Source: Phoronis ovalis
Taxonomy: Eukaryota; Phoronida; Phoronidae
Assembly (NCBI GenBank): GCA_028565635.1
Contig: JAOXYB010032287.1
Coordinates: 1 to 14,449, forward strand
Length of the DNA stretch: 14,449 bases
Reading direction: 5' to 3'
Shown: positions 1 through 9,800 of the stretch, piece by piece
Layout of the letters: each line of letters begins with the position of its first letter
Position numbering within the stretch: the first letter of the stretch is position 1
The notes under the pieces: generated by a model
Database searches by the model: none
What the model was told of the DNA's origin: nothing
The model's input: only the letters and a program-made list of their open reading frames with translations
Translations under genes and position numbers: made by a program

Positions 1-507
1 CACTCTCGGAGTTGTTTACAACTCACCGAATGTCTAGTTGATTGTTGTAAATTAAGATTGTTATGCATATGTTATGCATGACTCATTTCTGAAAACATAT
101 GCCATCCAGACTAATCAATTGACCAAGAACATATAATTCCCTGAATTTCTATTGTGCAACATTGTTCTTGTATCTGCTCTTGCTCTGAAGTATTCATTTC
201 ATTATTTGACACTCCTTTGTGCATTGTAAAAGAACTAGATATTACCTGTTTTTCCTTCTTAAGATATCCTGTTCACCAGTATTTAGATGTCATTAAAGTA
301 AAGTGTAGTAAATGATTGTTTTGCATGTTTGTACTTCAACAAGATACATGGTGACAATGAACTAAACAGTCATCTGGTTGCATATTGATTTTCTAGTGAT
401 TAGGAAGCTGGTGTACCTGTGATCATTGAAATATCTTTTGCAGAAGGCATTATACTCAAACTTGCCAATACTGGTATGAATAATAATTATCAAAATGCAT
501 TTTTCAG
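1..507. other. Upstream intron or 5' flank without recognisable gene
   Basis: AT-rich, with no ORF resembling a protein family on either strand. It ends in the acceptor tgcatttttcag at 507, so at least the 3' part is probably an intron behind a noncoding first exon outside the window. Bases 21-40 match 18 of 20 bases of 1235-1254 in intron 1, suggesting the tail of a dispersed repeat at the left edge. No CpG-rich promoter is visible. Confidence 0.6.
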
Positions 508-867
508 GATTTGCTACAACAATGCTGTTGGCATAGATGGTAATGGATGACACACGAAGTTACAGTTCTCTGGATTCTGCAAATGGCGAATATGTATTGG
601 TAAACCCTGATCCTAAATTACGTATTCCTGGTAACGGTAACTCTACTGACTTAGAAAAAAAATTAAGTGAAGTTTTAGATGATAATTCATCAAAAATGTC
701 CAAAGATATGGCAGATTCTGAATCACATAGTGGAGATAATTCCCATGACCAAGAGAAAAGTGGAGATGTTCCCATAAAGACTGAAGAACTACCTGGTGGA
801 GAAATGAGAACGCATCGGGCTGCATCAGAACCTACTGAGGGAACAAGTCAAACAAGCAATGATGAAG
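508..867 (+). CDS. RABGAP1: Coding exon 1: 5'UTR tail and disordered N-terminus (residues 1-111)
   Basis: The exon probably begins at 508, after the acceptor tgcatttttcag, so a noncoding first exon should lie upstream. Coding starts at ATG 537, directly after an in-frame TAG (534-536). That ATG has T at -3 (weak context). ATG 543, two codons on, has G at -3 and G at +4, and is an equally good or better start (MDDTR...). Residues NGEYVLV match the EEFVLV box near the start of vertebrate RABGAP1L. The rest is Ser/Asp/Glu-rich, low complexity and probably disordered. The donor is GAAG|gtaaac, leaving phase 1. Confidence 0.88.
522..536 (+). promoter_or_regulatory. Four-codon upstream ORF abutting the start codon
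   Basis: In the short 5'UTR part of this exon, ATG CTG TTG GCA TAG encodes M-L-L-A-stop. Its stop codon directly touches the main ATG at 537, in the same frame. The uORF start has A at -3, a better context than the first main ATG. If 508-536 is transcribed, this would be expected to lower or condition translation of the main frame by termination and reinitiation or by leaky scanning to ATG 543. Regulation is inferred; the codons are directly visible. Confidence 0.5.
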
Positions 868-3800
868 GTAAACAACTGGATAATCATTACAGTGCATCAT
901 CTTTCTGACTTCAGTAACTAAATGTACTACTGAACTTGTAGCTTATTTTATTGTACCCCCAGCAGTAGGCTGGAGGTACTTTGGATTTACCCTGCAACCG
1001 CCGCGTCAGATTAACTGTTATCGAGATATCTTAATAAGGGAATGTGATATCCATTTGAAACTTAAATCATATATTACTTGCATATTGACAATGAAGCCTA
1101 TTGATTTTGGGGTCATTCAGAACCAAAATGGCCGACTGGCATCCATGTCAAGCGCATCAAATTCACTGTTAGTGGGATATCTCGAGAAGGGAATGTGTTA
1201 TCCATTTGAAATGTAAATATTATATTACATTCTTACTCGCCAAATGTCTAGTTGTTCTGTGCATTTATATGCACAAAAATTGTAATAGTCCCATGTACGG
1301 CTTGTGGTCTTCAGTTTATCTTCCTCATTCCAGGTAGAAGTAGATCGGAGTCTGCTCCTGCTACACCTGATAGTGACTGCACACTGTTTAATGGAGTAAC
1401 ATTTTTGGGATCAGCAACTGTGAATGCACCAAGAAGTGAGAAAGAAATCAACAGGAATATGGAGATATTGAATGAACACTCTCAGATGGCAATTGCGATA
1501 ACGCTTTCTGTACCTTTGACGTCAGAAGGCTCGGTCAGGTAACATATTACATGTCTCTATATTCAGTTCACTATCATAAAGTGATCATAAGATGCATTAC
1601 CTGTGTGATGAAATATCCTGCTAGTTTTGCCTTTTCTTTTTTTTGAAAAACTACCATTTTGCAATAGCTTCTCCAATTTCATTTCGCACACTACCAGGCA
1701 ATTGTGTTAACAACAAATGCAATCAGGTTATTGCTTTATATTGTACTCATCCATGCAAAGCCACATATACAAGCGTGTATTCAGCTCCAACACATTTCTT
1801 AACTGTTAGCAAACACCCTGTTTTGTATGTATCTACAGATTGCTTGAGCCCAACACAGATGTGGAGATTGCAAGTTATAAAATCCATCGCATTTTATTTT
1901 GTGCACGGGGATTGTTAGATACTCCGCAGCAACGATGCTTTGCGTTTACATGTAGCCATGGTGACAGCGCAGAAACTGCCATCTTCCAGTGTCATGTCTT
2001 TAGGTGTGATTTACACGATGCGGTAAGGCTGGTTTTAAATTGTTTAATTCCAACATTTGCATGGTGTTGTACACAATTTCAAAGTTTAAATATAAACAAA
2101 TGTACACGAAATAGACAATATGAATAAAGTACGAAATTGATTTTATTTCATTTTTTAGGTGGGCAAAATTCTTTATTGCTTTGCATCTTCATTCAAGCGC
2201 ACTCCTCGTCGTCTCACCACGTCTACCTCAATCTATAGTTTGTCAGAGGAATCTATTTACGAATTTGATGTTGCTTTAGATATTGCTGAGGATGATGGGA
2301 AGGGTAATTATGTGACATGTCCGAGAGACAAGACAGCGTTTAAATTGCGGAGAAATTTAGAAAAAAGGCTTCTTGTAACTGTTCAACAAGTTTCAAACAG
2401 GGATTTAAAAATAGAAAGGTTTGTGTACTGATAGAAAGTCTTCACAAAGCTTTATACGCATATTGATTCTATTAAAATCTGAGTGCAGCATGTTTATACA
2501 ACTCTTATAATCTAGCATATATTACTGCAGCATTTGAGAATATTAACACTGTTGGAAGGCATTCTAAAGACATGGTATTTAGTGTCGACCAATTTAGTAA
2601 ATGCTTTTCTAGGTTATAGGCTCAAGATCAACTGGTGTGTGTATTCAGGCTATTTGCTTGCAGTATTTTTATTTCTTTGAAAACAAGTTTCTCAGTATTC
2701 TTGGCTTATTTGTAGATGTTTTGGTATGCTGATATGCCCTGGAAGAAATGTTAAACACAGTGACATGCATCTAGTAGATATGGTGTCAATGGGTAGTGAC
2801 AACGGTGGAAATGGATATACAGTCAGTGGTCTGTGGGACCCAAGTGATGCTAACTTCTCAGTGCTGAACACAGAAACACCAAAAGGTATGTTGAGTGCAT
2901 TAGAATGAATTTATAAATGCTTATTTTTAACAATGGAAAACAATCATTCAGATGGTCAGAATAAGCTTAAGTTGTAATGAACTGATTAACTTGTTAACTG
3001 AAACGTGCATTCTTAATTTATTGTTGTTGTAGACCACAACTTAGTAATTTCTCCAGCTATTATGTATAAGTTCACAAACTGCTGGGAATCGTCTTACTTC
3101 TGTTTACAAGTTCACTCTGAAAGAATTTATGTGAATACTAAAGGCCATTTCTCAGAAAATTGCAATTTTAACCAATAAAAATCATTCAAAAGCTTTTTAT
3201 TTCAGATACTCGAGTATTCTTGACTGTAGCCGTTGACTTAGTTATTGATGGGATACATGAGCCAGTTAGATTCTGTATTGAAACCAAAGGAAAAATTTTT
3301 CCACAGAATGAAAGATTCTGGTACTTCAGTAAGAAAGCCTATCACGAAAAATTTTTGTTGAAATTAAAAGAGGTAAGAATGATCTTGGCCAAAAATATCA
3401 ATTTTGTGTACAGTTTGTAACATTATTATCCAACATTCTGTGAATCAGGCTTGGGTGCCGAAACACTAAAATTTTACTGTGATGCACTTAAGGTAGCAAA
3501 TATTGTTCGGCGCAATTTATTCACAGTTATTCTTTAATTTAAATTTTTGCCTTTCTAGGTTGAAGACCCTAATAATTCTAGTTCCTCGGTATTTGAAGTG
3601 TTAAATCTAAAGAGCAAGACAGAATGGGAGCGGCAGAGAGCTGGTTTATCTCTTAATCTTTCTTCTGGTAAAAGTATGCCTGTATCTCAAGATATACAAA
3701 CACCACAAGGAGATGATGACTCAGGTATGTATTACATTAGGGTAAAATTGCAACATGACAATTCTCACCACAAAATATACACAAGGTTGCGGACTACTTC

Positions 3801-6800
3801 CTGTAAGCTTTTACCATGTATATTTGAAAGGTTGATGAATTAATATATCATGCCTGCGCTTTTAGAATTAAATGTACATGCCAAGGCAGGTGTAAAATAT
3901 TTGTAGAGATCATAGTATAGTATCATCCAGGTTTTTGTTGTCCGAATAAAAACATACATTTAACACGATATTCAAAACGTTTTGTTTAAGTATCAGGTAA
4001 AAAAAGTATGTACAAACTTCAGTTTAAATAATATCACTCATAAATAAATACCATATCAAGTTAAAGATAATTTTCTAGTTTTCGTTAGACATTGATATTT
4101 CACTAGAATGACCATACAAAATGGAGTATTCCAAAACTAGTAAGTTACAATCAAACAATGACACATACTTATTGTGAGATTTTATCTAACAGACAATGAT
4201 GAGCCCCTAATGAGTGGCTCTGGTGCTGTAAGCAAAGACATCACAGATGATGATTTGTTAGCAAGTTGGCATGAAACTATACTGAAATGGCAACAGAACT
4301 CAGGTAAATATACCATTAAGACTAAGAATGAGATAATAATTGCATTTCTAAATGTATGAATTTATATTATTTCCAGCATTTAGTAGTATATAGCCTTGCT
4401 GTACATAATAACACTATGTTTGATTACTGGAAGAAATAAAAAACAGTTTTTCTGCCTGATGAAGAAATAGTTGTTAAAAGAGTGAGTTCATTTTCTTAGC
4501 TATTTAATTCATTGTTTTCATATTTAGGACAAAGACCAAAGCAAGTGACCCAGCTTGTACGGAAAGGTGTGCCTGAAGCTTTAAGAGGAGAAGTATGGCA
4601 ACTTCTAACTGGCTGTTATGACAGTAAAGACTTGTGTGAGGCCTACCGAATACTCATTACTAAGGTAAAAAATGATGAGGCCAGTACCAGATAGTATAAT
4701 AAGCACATCGTATGATAACTTTTGGATTCCTAACCACTGTTTCTACAAATGATTAAATTTTCTTAAAAAGCCAGTTAATTCTACAGTTTAAAGTTGGTAA
4801 AGTGGAAAACGTATAATCTCTAAATAACCCCTGAATATCAATTACTCAAAATACAAGTCACGCTAGTGCATAAAACTTGAATATGCTTGTTAAAGATACA
4901 AGTTATTCATAATCCATACAAGTTTAAATATAAGTGTCATTTTAAATTTTTCTTGAATTTATAACTGTTGAAATTGATTGACTGCTTAATACATAAAGTA
5001 GCCTTGCACTCTGTATTTGTAAACAACAGATTTACACATAGCGTAAAACAAGTACAAATTACAATGCTTCAGAGGCATTTAGTGCTGAAGCTACTAGTAC
5101 TTGTATGTATATTTGACATCCATATAGTTTTACATTTAATATTTGCTTTTTTAAGGATTGTTCCTTTGAGCAAGTTATTTTGCGAGATATTAATAGAACG
5201 TTTCCAGCTCATGATTATTTCAAGGAAACTGGAGGCATTGGACAAGATGTCCTCTTCAAAATTAGTAAGGTAAAATGTTTTGTACATTCCTATGTTACAG
5301 ACAATGCAATCGTACTACAGTAAAATTGCTTTATTCAGTGGTAACTACCCCTTTCAGCTCAAAGCTGATTCCTGAAGTCATTGTAAATAACCCAACCTCT
5401 GTAGTTTCTTTAGATGTTACAGCATATTACATGCATCAAGAGTTTCTTTGACTTTGACAGACTGATTTTGAAAAGTAGTTTCTATATTTTTTTTTATGCC
5501 CATCCACATAGTGGCTGAGCATATAATCATAGTGAAGGAGTCGTCGTTGTTGTCGTTTGTAACACTTTCCTTTTCACGATAACAGCTTCAGTTTTTACCC
5601 GCTCAGGTTCATATTCGGTACAGGGTAAATACAGGTCAAAGTGCAGGTTGGTTATACTTTTGCCCTCGATTACTTCCAATATGGCTTACTGGTGGCCATG
5701 TTTGTTCCCGAGCGGGCACGTAACGTTGCGTCATAGCCGCGAAGACGAAGCACTATCTGGACGAATGACAGGTGATTCTATAGTGAAGGCTATAGTTTGG
5801 TTGGCGTAATAGGCCAGATGACATTTTAAAATGACCTTGACAAGTAGGTCAAATGTCGGTACGAATCTTCGACAATTTTTGCTGTGCATAACAGTTTCTT
5901 TGTCTGGCAACAACTGATTCAGTATTTATTCGATCAGCTTCATATACGGTACAGAGTAAATATAGGTCAAAGTACAGGTTGGTTATAATTTTGACCTGGA
6001 TCACTTTTCAAGATGGCCTACTGGTGGCCATATTGGTTCTCGAGATTGTATGTCATAATAACAGCTTTAGTTTTTATCTGATCAGCTTCATATTTGGTGC
6101 AGACTAAGTACAGGACACAGTACAGGCTATGTGTGATGTTGACCCAGATTACTTCCAATGTGGTCGACTGGTGGCCATATTTGTTCCTGAGAGGGCATGT
6201 CATGTTACGTCTATAGGCTTATAGACGAAGTGCTACTTGGACAATTCAAAGGTGGTACTAAGAAGGCCCAATTGGAACACTTTTTCATAAATTAATCCCT
6301 AAAAATCGGTTCACTTTCTAACAAACCCTAAAAATTGGTTGTTGTTTCACAATTTTATTTAAAGGTAGCAATTCCAGGGAATTTTTCCAAGAAAAAACCT
6401 TTAAAATGGGTCCTTTTTGTGACAGAAAACCCTAAAAATGGGTCAGTTTTTGAGTTTGGGCTGCACTTCCTCGTCTAAAAATATGGTCAGTACTCCCCGG
6501 GGGTAACCCATCGGACAGCATATAGTCATTTTGAATAAAAGTACCCACCAAAACAATGATAAACCAGATTATAATGCATGGTGTATTTTATTCTTTTCTA
6601 ATGTAAAAAAACAATAATGTTAAAAATATGTAATCCTACACATTGGATGGGCATTAGACATGACAAATGTCTTGTTAATAGTTCATACTATTGTGCATTT
6701 TGGAACATTGCATTTTCTAGGCTTACTCCCTGTATGATGAAGAAGTGGGTTATTGTCAGGGATTATCATTTGTTGCGGCTGCCTTAATTTTACATGTGAG

Positions 6801-9800
6801 TAGTGCTAATTAAGATTGTCATGTACTCTTTTATGTAGTCTTAGAAGGGATGTCTCTTGTTTTAGACAGAAAGTTTCATATTGCCTAAGGAAGTTTTTAC
6901 ATCTAGTTTTAAAGCAAAAGGACGAAGTAGCTGACCAAATGCAAGTGAAGCAATTTTAAAACTTCATATTCAAGAGTGGTAGATATGCAATAGAAAGAAA
7001 ACAATTTATCGATAAAATATCTGTAATGTTGCCAAATTTTACAAATTTCCATATACATCAAAAATGGAAAGCTGTTATATCAAAATCATGTATTCGCATT
7101 AAATTGTTAATTGTCAATCTTTAATTATGTTGTTATATGTACACTATGTTTTTGAAACAGTTCTTGATGTTACTATGGGTAAAGTACATGTTTTGAAATA
7201 GCTTAGATGATGGAAGACTACCAAAAAAGCTTAGCCATTGTTAACCTATTCATGTATTCAAGTCCAAGTAGGGCCGTGTGTCAATGATATCATGTTGTTA
7301 TATCTTTGTTATTGTATAACACATGAAGCTGATAATAAAATAAATTCATTCATTCAACTATATCTCTCCATTTAATAGTTATTTTCTTATATTTCTAGAT
7401 GCCAGAGGAGCAAGCATTTGCAGTCCTTGTGAAAATGATGTTTGATTACAGCTTGAGGCATTTCTTTAAAGATGGGTTTGAAGAGCTTCATTTAAGATTC
7501 TATCAGCTTGAAAGACTCATGGAGGTAAGTTCAGCATGTAGTGTGGACGTGTCACATCACATTTTACTATGATAAGAAGCGTGTGTGATTCATTTTCACT
7601 GTTTGAAAGTATATAAACTTTCAATGTTAATAGATTTTCAGCTGATTGCCTTCTTCCTTAAACATCGCAGTCTACTCAGCCTTAGTACTAACTGTTGATG
7701 TATATTGTAAAGGTTGTAGTAATATCAACTTTCACCAACAGGTACAGTCTGATTGTTCCAACTAGAAAAAGGAAATAGGGTAAAAAAAAACATCAGGGAG
7801 CAAAACTTGAGTGTGATCGCACTCGAAAACAATCTGTTAAAAAAAACTACATTAGCCATGTGTTTGTAGAGTTGTCCTTCTCTAACTTTTTAAATGTAAA
7901 ACTTTCATTCATGTTGCAACTTAACTTTCTACAAGAAATTCTGAGTAAGACGATGGTAACCTTTTCTGATAATATTTTTTGTGAACTGTCATTTCTGAAA
8001 AAATTATCAAAAGATTTCACTGAAGTATGGATATACATATTCATAAAATTTTATCTTAAAACAATGTAAAATGAAAGATCAACACAAAAGCAGATAAACA
8101 TTGCGCGAAGAAAATTACTTGTTAGGAACTGATATTATTATGTATCCTACTCCCAGTTAATTTTTCGTGCAATAATTACCACCAAAATTTTTAGACTATC
8201 CACAGAAGAATACCATCTCACAAAATTCATAGCTTTGCCCTGGCTCAATTAATCCTATCAAATTTTTGGTATATTTTACATTAAGAAACTAATAATAAAT
8301 TCAATCTGTTGCACATAATATCGCTTTCAAACAAAAAACAACCAAAAAGGCCAACACCATGGAGGAAAAAAGAAAAAAATCATAAACCTAAGGTTGTCGG
8401 TCTACTCTCAGCACAGCCAGCCTGAGCCAGCATTGTGGTTAAATCAATTGGGACCTTATGCCAAAAGGTGCTAATCAAAACGTTTTCTTGAATTTTCCAG
8501 GAACAACTTCCTGATTTACATGAACACTTCATGGAGTTACAGTTGGAAGCTCACATGTATGCGTCACAGTGGTTTCTGACCCTGTTTACTGCCAAGTTCC
8601 CATTGTTGTTGGTCTATCATATCATTGATATATTCATGTCTGAGGTAAGAATGATAATGGTAATAATAATAATAATAATGATAATCTTTGACCCTCAGCT
8701 ACAGGATTTTCACTGACAGTATCTCTTGCACTAGATGAAATTATGCCCAAGGGCCCTAGAGTGAAGATTGAACCAGATTGAAGGAATCCATTGGTACTGG
8801 CATTTGGTGTACCTATTTTCAATCCAGATCAAAAGTTTAAACCCAACACTTCAAAATTGGACATCAACAGATCATTCCTTGATCTCTGTTTAATTTGAAT
8901 AAAAATGAATTTGATCATTGCACATTCATTACTGAAAACTGAATAATTGACACTAGTTTTGTTAACGTCCAATGGTTTATCTGTTGTTGTTTTTTGTATT
9001 CTAGGGTTTTGACGTCATCTTTAATGTGTCTATTGCTTTGTTAAAGGTAAGTCATGCATATTCATTCATTTGTTGTAGCATTTGTTACCTATTACAAAAT
9101 TTGAAGGTAGCAATTATTGTACCAAAAGACGTTTTTGCATGATGTCTAACCATTGTTCTTAGTATCTGGTTGTCGTACAACATCAAATTAACATAACTTA
9201 ATCCATTTATTAGTATGTCCTTTTTATTTTGCCTATAGATGGCACAAGCCGAGAAATCGTTTTATATATACTTTATGTGAATAAAGTCTGATCAATTTTG
9301 TTTAATTCTTTAATATTAGTTACTCCATTTTAATGTCTATCTTAAAGATCACTATCAACTAAAACATAGGCAGACATAACAATAAAATTTAGCCTTAAAA
9401 ATCTCAAACTAAATTTCTGTGCAGAGCACCACAGAAAATTTTCTCTTCGGTTTTCTTCCTACACCTACGCAATATAAGACGTAAGAAAAATATTAATTTG
9501 TGGAATGTCCAGGAGTGCCTCTTAAACTGTGATCTCAACGCTCACAAGATATCCTGTTCTCAATATGGTGACACAAGAATGATGCTATTTCTATACATCT
9601 GCTAGTGACCTGATACAGGTATAGCCATCTATCAGCATACGATAATACAAAATTTGTGTCAAGCAGAAGTGAAAGATGCCTAAAAGTTTACAGATCTAGT
9701 TCCAATGTGTGTGGGATTTTAGCAGATAGAAAAAAACATTTCGAAGTTGATCAATTTTTTAATAATCTACAAGTGCTAACTGTAGCTTTTCTACTAAGAA

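Larger units (their letters stand above)
5270..6720 (+). other. Intron between coding exons 10 and 11 (1451 bp)
   Basis: Donor AGTAAG|gtaaaa, acceptor cattttctag. It separates the arginine-finger and glutamine-finger exons and hosts both repeat blocks (5495-6245 and 6297-6505). Minus-strand open frames at 5731-5913 and 6018-6203 lie inside the repeat and have no protein-family signature. Confidence 0.8.

Noticed and set aside
1643-1918. 91-codon open frame across intron 2 and exon 3
   Set aside because: Reads exon 3 in the wrong frame; the correct frame gives the PTB sequence.
4968-5155. Upstream part of the open frame covering exon 10, as coding
   Set aside because: Family sequence continues directly from exon 9 (ITK) to exon 10 at 5156; the upstream part is hydrophobic, without homology, and ends in a normal acceptor.
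5731-6203. Two minus-strand open frames (5731-5913, 6018-6203)
   Set aside because: Both lie in the dispersed repeat and show no transposase or other protein motif.
7847-8069. Overlapping open frames on both strands
   Set aside because: Mirror-image frames in AT-rich intron DNA with no family features on either strand.
8634-8822. Minus-strand frame with a poly-Leu stretch resembling a signal peptide
   Set aside because: The Leu run is the (TAA)n microsatellite read in reverse; overlaps the exon 13 end.
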